Source: Tomitella biformata AHU 1821
GTDB lineage: Bacteria > Actinomycetota > Actinomycetes > Mycobacteriales > Mycobacteriaceae
DNA length: 64,000 nt
NCBI RefSeq assembly: GCF_000524475.1
Contig: NZ_BAVQ01000013.1
Span: 1-64,000, forward strand
Direction: 5' to 3'
The translations under genes and the position numbers were made by a program. Positions 42,344-51,168 of the stretch are shown here, in pieces. How positions within the stretch are numbered: position 1 is the first letter of the stretch; every line of letters begins with the position of its first letter. The notes below the pieces were generated by a model. The model saw nothing but the letters and a program-made list of their open reading frames with translations, ran no database searches and was not told the origin of the DNA.

Positions 42344-42696
42344 CGGAATGTTCCCGCAGGCAAGGAGCCCGCGTCCATCCCCAAGTCCCGCTACCAGCCA
42401 AGTCCGACGATCGCGGGCATTTGGTGGTCACGGCGCCGGCCGCTACTTTGATCCTCATGCCCAGCAACCTCCCCGCCGCGACGCAGACCACTCAGGTGGC
42501 CCGCGCGTCGAGTGCTGGTCGAGGCCGAATGCTAGGGCTATATTGCCACGGGCACTGTCAGCGGCGACCCATGTGCCGTCAGTCCTGACCCAACACCCGC
42601 ACTAGCGCAGCCTGTTCGGCCAGCACGCCACGCCCTGCCTGGCTCACCGAATCACCAGCACCCCGCTATGGGCAGCACCCCAGCCATACACCGGCT

Positions 42697-42753
42697 ACAC
42701 GATTCGATTTTCTCCTCGGACGATTCTTCGCCGAGGCCGAGGTCGAATCATGT
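42697..42753. promoter_or_regulatory. Long inverted repeat with nested hairpin upstream of the ABC operon
   Basis: ACACGATTCGA (42697-42707) and TCGAATCATGT (42743-42753) pair at 10 of 11 positions. The interior contains CCTCGG...CCGAGG, able to form a smaller hairpin. It could be an operator for the ROK regulator or an RNA structure in the leader. The remaining bases 42344-42696 hold no recognisable gene. Confidence 0.5.
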
Positions 42754-42860
42754 TTCCTCATTTCTGCGCAATTGAGTTTCCCCACTTAATTGCCCCGAAC
42801 CGTGCATTTGATATCGCCCGATCGGACGAATGCATTGTCATCGCCACTGCCATCTCCTAA
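42750..42860 (+). CDS. Short upstream ORF (possible leader peptide) before the ABC operon
   Basis: A 36-codon ORF starting MFPHFCAIEF and ending RSDECIVIATAIS-stop; the TAA is 10 bp before the GTG of the binding protein and its last bases form part of that gene's ribosome site (TAAAGGAAAA). The internal segment RAFDIARSDEC loosely resembles the R-x-x-D-L-x-R pattern of actinobacterial sulfur-gene leader peptides with a late Cys. Translation is unproven. Confidence 0.35.
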   Translation: MFPHFCAIEFPHLIAPNRAFDIARSDECIVIATAIS

Positions 42861-42870
42861 AGGAAAACTT

Positions 42871-44463
42871 GTGAGCATCTTCTCGTCGTCCGCCGCCAGT
42901 CGGCGCACTCTTGTGCGGTTCGCCGCGCTAGCCGCCGTCGCCACCGCAACCATCGCGGGCTGCAGCAACGCCGCTGGCGAATTGCGCTCGGGCGGAGCCA
43001 CTTCGGGCTCTGAGACCCCGGTGGACGGCGGCACTCTCAAGGTGGGCGTCCTGCAGGACCTGACCGCCGGCGGGCTCATGACAGGGACCACCAGCACCCA
43101 GATCCTCAACTCCGGACTGGTTTACGACCGCCTGGTGGAGTACTCGGCCGGCACGCTCGAGCCGCAGCCCTCCGTGGCCACCGGCTGGGCCGTCGCCGAG
43201 GACGGGCTGACCTACACGCTCACGCTGCGCGACGACGTGAAGTACCACTCCGGCCGCACGCTGACCTCGGCCGACGCCGAGTTCTCGCTGCGCGCATACA
43301 CCGATCCCGTGTGGAACGCCCAACTGCGCAGCACCGCCGCCGCGATCACCGGATATAACAGCAGCGACCCCACCACGCTGGTCCTCACCCTCGATCAGCC
43401 CATTGGCAACCTGTTCGACCTGCTCTCGATGGTCCCACTCATCGACTCCGAGACCGTCGACCAGCTACGCGCCGGCGAGGCGTACATCGGCACCGGGCCG
43501 TTCGTGCTCGACTCACGGACCCCGAACTCCACCATCGTCTACAAGGCGAACGACGCCTACTGGGCCGAGGGCCAGCCGCATCTGGACGGTATCGAGGCGC
43601 AGATCATTCCTGACACGAACAGCCTGCTGGCCAACCTGCGTGCCGGCCAGATCGACGTGAGCGGCGAGCTGACGAGCCGCGATGTGAACACCGTCGGCGG
43701 GCTGGGCGGCTTCGAGGTGCTCGAGAACGACGCCGCCGCCGCGAACTCCTATATCGGGATCAATGTGACCGCCCCGGGCCTGAGCGATGCGCGGGTGCGC
43801 CAGGCCATCGCCTACGCCGTGGACCGGGACCGCATCGTCGACGAGGTCTACCGCGGCGCCGCCTACCCGGCCGTGCTGCCGTGGCCCAGGCGCTCGCCCG
43901 CCTATGACGAGGCCGCGAATCAGGCCTACGCCCGAGACCTCGACACCGCCCGCAAGCTCATCGCCGAGGTCGGCGAGATCCCGTCGATCCCGCTGAGCTA
44001 CCCCACGGGCAACCCGACGTATGAGCTGGCGGCGCAGATCGTCCAGGCGAACCTCGCGGAGGTCGGCATCACCGTCGATCTCGTCCCAGTCGAGTACAGC
44101 GTCGCCATCAGCAAGCTCATCGCCGGCGAGTTCCCCGGGATGTGGCTGCTGACCCACGGCTTCGCCCAGTACACCCCGTCCACGCTGACCGTGAGCGCCT
44201 TCCCGTTCAACGCCAGCCGCAACGCCTCGAACTACGAGTCGGCGAGCTACCGCGCGGCGGCCGAGGCCGCCTGGCACGTCGCCGACGGTGCCAGCCCCGA
44301 GGCGCTCGAGCGCTACAAGACGCTCAACTCGGAGTTGCTGGACGGACTCTTCGTCATCGAGCTGGCCTCCATCGTGCCGCGCACCGTGACCTCCGCGCGA
44401 GTGCACGGCTACGCGCAGAACCGGCGCGGCGAACCACTGCTCGCCGGCACCTACCTGAGCTGA
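42871..44463 (+). CDS. ABC-importer substrate-binding lipoprotein (family 5, oligopeptide/nickel type)
   Basis: A 530-residue binding protein. The N-terminal signal SSAASRRTLVRFAALAAVA... ends in a lipobox TIAGC with Cys31. The body shows the family-5 fold: YDRLVEYSAGTLEPQPSVAT, GWAVAEDGLTYTLTLRDDVK, GTGPFVLDSRTPN, and ARVRQAIAYAVDRDRIVDEV. Such proteins bind peptides, but also opines, nickel chelates or other organics; here the neighbouring sulfatase and TauD-type enzyme suggest an organosulfur ligand. GTG 42871 is preceded by AAAGGAAAA; the longer frame is rejected. Confidence 0.88.
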   Translation: MSIFSSSAASRRTLVRFAALAAVATATIAGCSNAAGELRSGGATSGSETPVDGGTLKVGVLQDLTAGGLMTGTTSTQILNSGLVYDRLVEYSAGTLEPQPSVATGWAVAEDGLTYTLTLRDDVKYHSGRTLTSADAEFSLRAYTDPVWNAQLRSTAAAITGYNSSDPTTLVLTLDQPIGNLFDLLSMVPLIDSETVDQLRAGEAYIGTGPFVLDSRTPNSTIVYKANDAYWAEGQPHLDGIEAQIIPDTNSLLANLRAGQIDVSGELTSRDVNTVGGLGGFEVLENDAAAANSYIGINVTAPGLSDARVRQAIAYAVDRDRIVDEVYRGAAYPAVLPWPRRSPAYDEAANQAYARDLDTARKLIAEVGEIPSIPLSYPTGNPTYELAAQIVQANLAEVGITVDLVPVEYSVAISKLIAGEFPGMWLLTHGFAQYTPSTLTVSAFPFNASRNASNYESASYRAAAEAAWHVADGASPEALERYKTLNSELLDGLFVIELASIVPRTVTSARVHGYAQNRRGEPLLAGTYLS

Positions 44464-44500
44464 CCACGGCCGCTCCGGCCCGCATCTAAGGACGATCACC

Positions 44501-45457
44501 ATGTATCGATATTTGGTCAGCAGGCTCCCGTCGACCCTGCTCGTGCTGTTCCTGGCGTCGGTGGCGATATTTCTGCTGCTGCGACTGGTCCCCGGCGATC
44601 CCGCCACCACCCTCGCAGGCGCCGACGCCACGCCCGAGTCCATCGCCGCCATCCGCCACCAGTTGGGCCTCGACACGTCGACTTTCAGCCAGTACATCTC
44701 CTGGATTGGCGGGGTCCTCACCCTGGACCTGGGCCAGAGCTTCCAGTTGGGCGGCTCCATCAACGACCTGCTCGGCGCCGCATTGCTCAACACCGTGGTG
44801 CTCGCCGGCGCGGCCATGCTCTTCGCGGTGATCGTGGCCCTGGTCCTGTCGTTGTCGTCGGTGATCTGGCCGCGCCGCTGGCTGACCACGCTGGCCAGCT
44901 CCGTGAACACCCTCGCGGTCGCACTGCCGCCGTTCGTCACCGGCGTGCTGCTGGTCCTGGTGTTCGCCGTGCTCACCCCCCTGCTGCCGGCCGGCGGCGT
45001 GCCCCCGGACGGTTTCCTGGCCCGCCCGGACATCACCTTCCAATATCTGCTGTTGCCGACCATCTGCCTCGGCCTGCCCAGCGCCGCCGCGCTGACCCGG
45101 TTCCTCACGGAGTCGCTGCGCACCGAGATGCGCCAGCCCCACGTCCTCACGCAGGAGGCGCTCGGCATCTCCCGCGCCCACATCGTCACCCACGGCGCGC
45201 TGCGGGCCGCGCTGCCGCCGGTGGTGACGGTGCTCGGCCTGCAGGTGGGCCACCTGCTGGCAGGCGCCGTGCTGGTCGAGGCGATCTTCACCTGGCCGGG
45301 CCTGGGCCTGCTGGTCCAGCAGGCCATCAACGGCCGCGACTACCCGGTGGTGCAGGCGGTGCTGCTGTTCTCCGTCGCCGTGTTCGTCATCGCGCAACTG
45401 GCCACCGACCTCGTCCACGCCAAACTCGACCCCCGCATCCGCATCGGAGCCCGCTGA
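44501..45457 (+). CDS. ABC-importer permease (DppB type)
   Basis: A 318-residue DppB/OppB-type permease: MYRYLVSRLPSTLLVLFLAS, the binding-protein-dependent loop LVPGDPATTLAGADATPESI, and the EAA motif around TEMRQPHVLTQEALGISRAH. Six helices fit the family. The gene starts at ATG 44501 with AAGGACG upstream and ends overlapping the next permease by 1 bp (TGATG). It is part of a four-gene importer. Confidence 0.9.
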   Translation: MYRYLVSRLPSTLLVLFLASVAIFLLLRLVPGDPATTLAGADATPESIAAIRHQLGLDTSTFSQYISWIGGVLTLDLGQSFQLGGSINDLLGAALLNTVVLAGAAMLFAVIVALVLSLSSVIWPRRWLTTLASSVNTLAVALPPFVTGVLLVLVFAVLTPLLPAGGVPPDGFLARPDITFQYLLLPTICLGLPSAAALTRFLTESLRTEMRQPHVLTQEALGISRAHIVTHGALRAALPPVVTVLGLQVGHLLAGAVLVEAIFTWPGLGLLVQQAINGRDYPVVQAVLLFSVAVFVIAQLATDLVHAKLDPRIRIGAR

Positions 45458-46320
45458 TGAGCACCCTGAGCCTCGCCCCCGCCCCAGCCAGTCGCTCCCG
45501 CATCCGAATCCCGGCCTTCGGCCGCTCGTTCGGCCAGGGCCAGGGCCTGGTCGGCCTGATCCTCGTCGTCGCCGTGGTGCTGCTCGGCATCGCGGCGCCG
45601 CTGCTGACCAAGTACGGGCCGCTGGAGCAGATCCCCGGCGCCAACCTCGTCGGCCCCAGCTCGACGCACTGGTTCGGGACCGACGAGGTCAACCGGGACG
45701 TCTTCACCCGCACCTTGTATGGGATCCGGATCAACCTCGTGATCGTGTTCGTCTCGGTGGCCATCGGGGCCACGATCGGCACGGCGCTCGGCCTGCTCTC
45801 CTCCCTCAACAGGTGGGCGGACGTGGCCGCTCAACGGGCCTTCGACGTCGTGCTCGCCTTCCCCGCACTGATCCTGGCCATTGCGCTCGCCGCGGTCATC
45901 GGCACCGGGGCGGTCACCGTCGGCATCGTCATCATTGTCGTGGAGATCCCCGCCTTCGGCCGTCTTGCCCGCGCGTCCGCGCTGCGGATCCGCGAGCTGC
46001 CCTATGTCGAGTCGGCCGAGGTGATCGGCGCGGGGCGCTGGTGGACACTGCGCTCGCACGTCCTGCCCAACGCCGCCGAGCCGCTGGGCGTGCAGATCGC
46101 GCTGGCGCTGTCGGTCGCGGTGTTCGTCGAGGGCGCGATGAGCTTCATCGGCATCGGGGTGCAGCCGCCGAGCCCATCGCTTGGCGCCATCATCTCCGGC
46201 TCCGTCGCCAACCTCGACGCAAACTCCATGTACGCGGTCGGCCCGCTGCTGGTCGTCACCGCACTGGTGCTCGGCTTCCTGCTCATCGCCCAGGCCCTCG
46301 GCCACAGCCGCCGGACCTAG
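45457..46320 (+). CDS. ABC-importer permease (DppC type)
   Basis: A 287-residue DppC/OppC-type permease: N-terminal basic segment, helix GLVGLILVVAVVLLGIAAPL, the typical HWFGTDEVNRDVFTRTLYG, and the EAA loop LRIRELPYVESAEVIGAGRW. It is translationally coupled to the DppB-type gene (TGATG). The partner ATPase begins 35 bp downstream. Confidence 0.9.
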   Translation: MSTLSLAPAPASRSRIRIPAFGRSFGQGQGLVGLILVVAVVLLGIAAPLLTKYGPLEQIPGANLVGPSSTHWFGTDEVNRDVFTRTLYGIRINLVIVFVSVAIGATIGTALGLLSSLNRWADVAAQRAFDVVLAFPALILAIALAAVIGTGAVTVGIVIIVVEIPAFGRLARASALRIRELPYVESAEVIGAGRWWTLRSHVLPNAAEPLGVQIALALSVAVFVEGAMSFIGIGVQPPSPSLGAIISGSVANLDANSMYAVGPLLVVTALVLGFLLIAQALGHSRRT

Positions 46321-46354
46321 AACTCCGCCTGAGAAGACAAAGGAGAACACGATC

Positions 46355-48097
46355 ATGACTGTGCTCGAGATCCAAGACCTGGTAGTCCAGTTCGACGGAC
46401 GCCCCGGCCCCGTCGTGGACCACGTCGACCTCACGGTGCACGCTGGCGAGATCGTCGCGCTGGTCGGCGAGTCCGGGTCCGGCAAGTCGCTGACGGCCCG
46501 CAGCATCCTCGGGCTCCTGCCCGACGGCGCCCGCACGCGGGGCTCGGTGCGCCTCGGCGGCGTCGAAGTCCTCGGCGCGGACGCCGCCACGCTGCGCGGA
46601 GTGCGCGGCACCGGCGCCGCCATGGTGTTCCAGGAGCCGCAGACCGCCCTGAACCCGGTGCAGACCATCGGCACCCAGTTGGCCACCGCGCTGCGGGCGC
46701 AAGCGAAGGGCACCAGCGCCCAAGGCTCCAACGCCAAGCTGTCGCGCGCCGAGGCCCGAGGGCAGGCCATCGAGCTGCTGCGCCGGGTCGAGATCCCCGA
46801 CCCTGCGACGCGGATCGGCTGGTACCCCCACCAGCTCTCCGGCGGGCAGAAGCAGCGCGTGGTGATCGCTCTCGCCCTCTCCGGCAAGCCCCGGCTGCTG
46901 ATCGCGGACGAGCCCACCACAGCGCTTGATGTGACCGTGCAGGCCGAGATCCTCGACCTGCTGCGCGGCCTCGGCCGGGAGACCGGCGCGGCCGTGCTGC
47001 TGATCACCCACAACATGGGCGTCGTCGCGGACATCGCCGACCGCGTCGTGGTGCTGCGGGCCGGACGCGTGGTCGAGAAGCGCGGCGTGTTCGACATCTT
47101 CGCCACGCCGCACGTGGACTACACGCGGCATCTGCTCGCCGTCATCCCCCAGCTGCCCGAATCCGCCCAGGTGGCCCCCCGGAATGTCGTCCGCGCGGTC
47201 GCGGACCTCCCGGCGCCGGACGCGGATCTAGCTCCGGTGCTCGAGCTCGAGAACGTGGGAGTGTGCTATCCGGCGCGCGGCGGCGCGGCGGCGTTCGATG
47301 CTGTGCAAGGCGCCAACCTGATCCTCGCTCCCGGCGAGACCGTCGGCCTCGTGGGCGAGTCCGGCTCAGGTAAAACGACGCTCGGCCGCGCGGCCCTAGG
47401 GCTGGAGAAGGCCACCGGCGGGCGGGTGCTGATCTCCGGTGTGGACCTCGCGACCGCGGATCGGGCGCAGCTTCGACTGCTCCGCAAGGGCATCGCGCTG
47501 GTGCACCAGGATCCGCAGGCCTCCCTCGACCCACGGTGGAGCGTGGGCCAGTCCGTCGCGGAGTCGCTGCGCGTGCACCGGGTCGCGACGGGGGCCGCCG
47601 CGCGGGCACGGGTGGCCCAGGTCCTCGACTCCGTGCGGCTGCCCCGGGACTTCGCCGAGCGCCGCCCCGCCGAGCTCTCCGGCGGCCAGCGCCAGCGGGT
47701 GGCCCTGGCCCGCGCCCTGGTCCTGGCCCCGCGTGTGCTCGTGGCCGATGAGCCGACCAGCGCCCTGGACGTGTCCGTCCAGGCCGAGGTCCTCGACCTG
47801 TTCGAGGACCTGCGCGCCGAGTACCAGTTCGCGTGCTTGTTCATCAGCCACGATCTGGCCGTGGTGCACCGCGTGGCCGATCGCGTCGCCGTGATGAATG
47901 CCGGCCGGATCGTCGAGCTGGGCCCCGCCGACAACGTCCTGCTCGCCCCCGAGCACGACTACACCCGGCGGCTGATCGCCGCCGTGCCCATCCCAGACCC
48001 GGTGCGCCAACGCGCGCGCGCCGCATCCGCAGCCCTGCTCGACCCGGCTGTGGAGAACACCGACCGCCACCCGGACGCCATCCGCGTCGCGGTCTAA
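46355..48097 (+). CDS. ABC-importer fused double ATPase (DppD-DppF type)
   Basis: A 580-residue protein with two ATPase domains in one chain. The first half has Walker A GESGSGKSLT (residues about 38-47), the signature LSGGQKQRVVIALALS and Walker B LLIADEPTTALDVT; the second has GESGSGKTTLGRA, LSGGQRQRVALARALVLAPR and VLVADEPTSALDVS. Fused DppD-DppF proteins are common in actinobacterial peptide-type importers. ATG 46355 follows AAAGGAG. The fused ATPase would power uptake through the two permeases. Confidence 0.92.
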   Translation: MTVLEIQDLVVQFDGRPGPVVDHVDLTVHAGEIVALVGESGSGKSLTARSILGLLPDGARTRGSVRLGGVEVLGADAATLRGVRGTGAAMVFQEPQTALNPVQTIGTQLATALRAQAKGTSAQGSNAKLSRAEARGQAIELLRRVEIPDPATRIGWYPHQLSGGQKQRVVIALALSGKPRLLIADEPTTALDVTVQAEILDLLRGLGRETGAAVLLITHNMGVVADIADRVVVLRAGRVVEKRGVFDIFATPHVDYTRHLLAVIPQLPESAQVAPRNVVRAVADLPAPDADLAPVLELENVGVCYPARGGAAAFDAVQGANLILAPGETVGLVGESGSGKTTLGRAALGLEKATGGRVLISGVDLATADRAQLRLLRKGIALVHQDPQASLDPRWSVGQSVAESLRVHRVATGAAARARVAQVLDSVRLPRDFAERRPAELSGGQRQRVALARALVLAPRVLVADEPTSALDVSVQAEVLDLFEDLRAEYQFACLFISHDLAVVHRVADRVAVMNAGRIVELGPADNVLLAPEHDYTRRLIAAVPIPDPVRQRARAASAALLDPAVENTDRHPDAIRVAV

Positions 48098-48135
48098 CCA
48101 TCCAAATAATCACCACAGAGCGAAAAGGAAATTTC

Positions 48136-49140
48136 ATGACTATCCTCGACGTCCGACCCGACCTCGACACGAACATCGCCGCAGCGGAGATCGCCGCGGA
48201 CATCTACGCAGCCGGCGGCATCACCGTCCACAAGCATGGCCAGCACATCGGCGCTGTCATCGACGGCGTTGCCCTCTCGGGAGACATCTCCGACGAGACC
48301 GCCTACGCGATCCAGTACGCCCTCGCTGCGCACCGGGTGATCTTCTTCCGCGGCCAGCATCACCTGACCGATGAGATCCAGTACGCCTTCGGCGGCCGAT
48401 TCGGCTCCCAGACCACAACCCACCCGACGCTCCGCTCAGACGACAACAAGACCCTGGTCCTCGAGGGTGCCGCCAGCAGCTGGCACACGGACGTCACGTT
48501 CATCGACCGCATCCCGAAAGCCTCGATCCTGCGTGCGGTGACCGTGCCGCCTTACGGCGGCGCCACCACCTGGGCCTCGACCATCGCGGCCTACGACCAG
48601 CTGCCAGCCCCGCTAAAGGCACTGGTGGAGAACCTGTGGGCGGTGCACTCGAACGCGTACGACTACACCGAGGTGCTCAGCGCGCGCCAGGGCAATCCAA
48701 ACCTCGCCGGCAAGGGCCAGAACTACGTGAACGAGTTCACCCGGACTGTCTTCGAGACCGAGCACCCGGTGGTGCGGATCCACCCGGAGACCGGCGAGAA
48801 GTCGCTGCTGCTGGGCCACTTCGTCAAGGAGTTCATCGGGCTCAAGCCCGCCGAGTCCGCGGCACTGTTCCAGCTGCTGCAGAACCGGGTCACCAAGCTC
48901 GAGAACACCACGCGCTGGGCCTGGCAGCTCGGGGACGTCGCCATCTGGGACAACCGCTCCACCCAGCACTACGGCATCTCCGACTACGGCGACAGCCCCA
49001 GGAAGATCCACCGCACGACCCTCGCCGGCGACGTGCCCGTGAACGTCAACGGCGAGTCCAGCCGCATCCGCACGGGCGACGCGTCGCACTTCTCCGTCAT
49101 CGACCAGCCAGCCCGGCTGCCGGGCTTCGCCGCGAACTGA
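48136..49140 (+). CDS. TauD/AtsK-family Fe(II)/2-oxoglutarate dioxygenase
   Basis: A 334-residue dioxygenase. Facial triad: His117 and Asp119 in SWHTDVTFID, His near 278 in STQHYGISDYG; Arg near 293 (RKIHRTTLAGD) binds 2-oxoglutarate. The family oxidises C-H bonds next to sulfonate or sulfate groups, releasing sulfite (taurine dioxygenase) or sulfate (alkylsulfatase AtsK). RFGSQTTTHPTLRSDDNK resembles AtsK more than TauD. It follows the importer by 38 bp and has AAAAGGAAA before ATG 48136. It fits sulfur scavenging from alkyl sulfates or sulfonates. Confidence 0.88.
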   Translation: MTILDVRPDLDTNIAAAEIAADIYAAGGITVHKHGQHIGAVIDGVALSGDISDETAYAIQYALAAHRVIFFRGQHHLTDEIQYAFGGRFGSQTTTHPTLRSDDNKTLVLEGAASSWHTDVTFIDRIPKASILRAVTVPPYGGATTWASTIAAYDQLPAPLKALVENLWAVHSNAYDYTEVLSARQGNPNLAGKGQNYVNEFTRTVFETEHPVVRIHPETGEKSLLLGHFVKEFIGLKPAESAALFQLLQNRVTKLENTTRWAWQLGDVAIWDNRSTQHYGISDYGDSPRKIHRTTLAGDVPVNVNGESSRIRTGDASHFSVIDQPARLPGFAAN

Positions 49141-49156
49141 TGTGTGCCTGTAAGAC

Positions 49157-49196
49157 GGCGGCGGGGCTGATATTCTCGGCGACATGCCCCGCCGCC
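49157..49196 (+). terminator. Hairpin after the TauD-type gene
   Basis: GGCGGCGGGGC (49157-49167) and GCCCCGCCGCC (49186-49196) pair perfectly over 11 bp with an 18-nt loop. It starts 17 bp after the dioxygenase stop, in the position of a terminator for the importer operon. No U-tract follows. Confidence 0.5.
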
Positions 49197-49387
49197 GCAC
49201 TGCCGCACCGCGCGCCACACGCGCAGCCGGCGCGCTCAGCCGCCAAGCGTTGTGTCCGGGCGAGCCATGTCATGGCTGTCGAATTCTCACGCCCTAATTG
49301 ACCGACCCGCGCCAGCGTCACAGCTGATCACCGCGGCACGGTCTACGCCGCCTCGCCCGCAATGGGCGAAATCGCAAGGACCACACC

Positions 49388-50653
49388 GTGTTTGCCGCCA
49401 CTGATCTTCCCCTCCCCTCCGCCCGCGCAGTCCCGTGGACGCCGGCAATCGTGCCGCCCACGTTCGCCATCGCCGGCATCCCCTCCGCGGCTGTATTCCG
49501 CGTGCTCACCAGGCGGGGACCGTTGTCTCGGGATGAGATCGCGAAGGCCACCGGCCTGTCCTCCGCCACAGTCAACCGGCAGGTCTCCGCGCTGCTCACC
49601 GGTGCCCTGGTCCGAGAGCGGCCAGAGCTCGTCGCGCATGGCGCCATCGGTCGCCCGCCCGTCCCCGTCGACGTCTCCCACGAGTCCTATCTGACCATTG
49701 GCATTCACATCGGCGCCCTCGTCACCGCCCTCGTGGCCAGCGACCTGCGTGGCCGCATCATCGGCGCCGCCGACATCCCCACCCCGCGGCAGATCCCCGA
49801 CCTCGCGCTCGCGCGGATCGCAGCCGGGGCCCGCGCGCTCGCGGCACGTTGGCCCCAACGCGTGCCACTGTGGGTGGGAGTGGCTCTGGGCGGCTCAGTG
49901 GACTCCGGCACCGGCGTCGTGCAGCATCCTCGGCTGGCATGGACCGGCGCCCAGGTTGGGCCGGTGCTCAGCCGCGAACTCGTCTTGCCCGTGTCGGTCT
50001 CCGGCCATGTGGAGGCGATGGCCGCCGCCGAACTACTGCTGGCCAGAGAACAAGAGAACCGTGAGTTCCAAGGCTCCACGCTGTATTTCTACGCCCGGGA
50101 GACCGCCGGCATGGCGCTCAGCTTCGACGGCCAGGTACGGATCCCCACTGCTGGGTCTGGCACCATCGCGCACTTCCCCACCGGATCGGACGCCGTCTGC
50201 GCCTGCGGGCGGACCGGCTGCCTGGAGGCCACCGTCGCAGACCACGCGATGCTCGCGCGCGCGCACGGGGAGGGCATCCTCGGCCGCCAAGCCGCCACCA
50301 TCGACGAGCTGTACCAGGCCGCCCGCCAGGGCTCGGCCGCCGCACGGGAGCTGCTGGCCCGTCGCGCCGAAGCGCTCGGCCGCACAGTGGCGGTGCTCAG
50401 CGATACCTTCCGGCCCGACCGCGTGATCCTCGGCGGCCAGGCCTTCACCGAGTATCCGGAGGCCATCGGCCGCGTGGCCGAGGCCATCAAGGGCTCCGCG
50501 TCCCTGTCCCACCAGGACATCCGGATCACGGGGTTCGGCGGGCGGGTGCAGGCCCACGCAGCAAGCGTCGTCTCGCTCAGCGCCCTGTACAACGACCCCC
50601 TGGGCGCACTGCGGCAATTGGGGGGCGCGCCTAGCCTCAGGCTTTCACGCTGA
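49388..50653 (+). CDS. ROK-family transcriptional regulator
   Basis: A 421-residue ROK regulator. An N-terminal winged helix (residues about 35-90, LSRDEIAKATGLSSATVNRQ) precedes a ROK sugar-kinase-like fold with IGIHIGALVTALVASDLRG, the zinc motif CACGRTGCLEA and VILGGQAF at the C-terminus. In Corynebacterium a ROK protein, SsuR, activates sulfonate and sulfonate-ester genes, so this one may regulate the adjacent importer/dioxygenase/sulfatase genes. The start is GTG 49388 with AAGGA upstream. The 247 bp before it hold the hairpin above and no gene. Confidence 0.88.
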   Translation: MFAATDLPLPSARAVPWTPAIVPPTFAIAGIPSAAVFRVLTRRGPLSRDEIAKATGLSSATVNRQVSALLTGALVRERPELVAHGAIGRPPVPVDVSHESYLTIGIHIGALVTALVASDLRGRIIGAADIPTPRQIPDLALARIAAGARALAARWPQRVPLWVGVALGGSVDSGTGVVQHPRLAWTGAQVGPVLSRELVLPVSVSGHVEAMAAAELLLAREQENREFQGSTLYFYARETAGMALSFDGQVRIPTAGSGTIAHFPTGSDAVCACGRTGCLEATVADHAMLARAHGEGILGRQAATIDELYQAARQGSAAARELLARRAEALGRTVAVLSDTFRPDRVILGGQAFTEYPEAIGRVAEAIKGSASLSHQDIRITGFGGRVQAHAASVVSLSALYNDPLGALRQLGGAPSLRLSR

Positions 50654-50814
50654 GTGAGCGGCACGCCGGCCTGCGCGGGGAAGGATCCGGGTTCGGCGCT
50701 CCGAGTCATTCGGCCAGCCCTTCCTCACGTGCCCTCCTCGATGTCAGACAAAGTATGTACCGTCGTACGCAGATCCAAATAGCCCCTAACGGTCAGTGTC
50801 CCCAGGAGGACGAT

Positions 50815-51168
50815 ATGCAGGGCGACACACTCCATCAGCACGCCCGTGACATCGCGGTGTCGCTCGAGGACGTGACCAATGGGCGCCCGTTCACTCCGCA
50901 CCTCGAAGCGTGGAAGGTGCATAACAAGGTTTTCCTCATCGTCACCGACCATGATCCGGACCTGCAGATCATTACTTTGAAAGTTAATCCCCACGAGGGG
51001 GATGCGCTCCGCCGTGCCGTCGACACGATGACGAGCGGTCGCTATTTTGACAAGCGGCATTGGATCTCTATCGGGCCCGGCGCCGGGATCACGAAGCAGC
51101 TGATCGAGTACCTAGTGCACGCATCCTACGACCTCGTCGGCGACCGTGCGCTGAGGCGGAAATCGTGA
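50815..51168 (+). CDS. MmcQ/YjbR-family DNA-binding-like protein
   Basis: A 117-residue protein of the YjbR/MmcQ (DUF419) fold: TPHLEAWKVHNKVFLIVTDH, LQIITLKVNPHEGDALRRAV, GRYFDKRHWISIGPGAGI and QLIEYLVHASYDLV. The fold resembles DNA-binding modules, but no biochemical role is established. AGGAGG six bases before ATG 50815 fixes the start. Its stop overlaps the RarA GTG start by 4 bp, so the pair is translationally coupled. Confidence 0.85.
   Translation: MQGDTLHQHARDIAVSLEDVTNGRPFTPHLEAWKVHNKVFLIVTDHDPDLQIITLKVNPHEGDALRRAVDTMTSGRYFDKRHWISIGPGAGITKQLIEYLVHASYDLVGDRALRRKS

Noticed and set aside
42210-42491. 93-residue minus-strand ORF before the sulfatase with hydrophobic segment IRSIRVTLILLVSIMVIICV
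   Set aside because: Hydrophobicity follows from local AT-rich sequence and the frame crosses a dyad; only its last 27 codons are kept as a possible upstream ORF.
43513-45330. 605-residue minus-strand ORF across the ABC importer genes
   Set aside because: Antisense to binding protein and permease genes with clear family motifs; Arg/Thr/Ser-rich shadow.
45340-47106. 588-residue minus-strand ORF
   Set aside because: Antisense to permease and ATPase genes; no protein motif.
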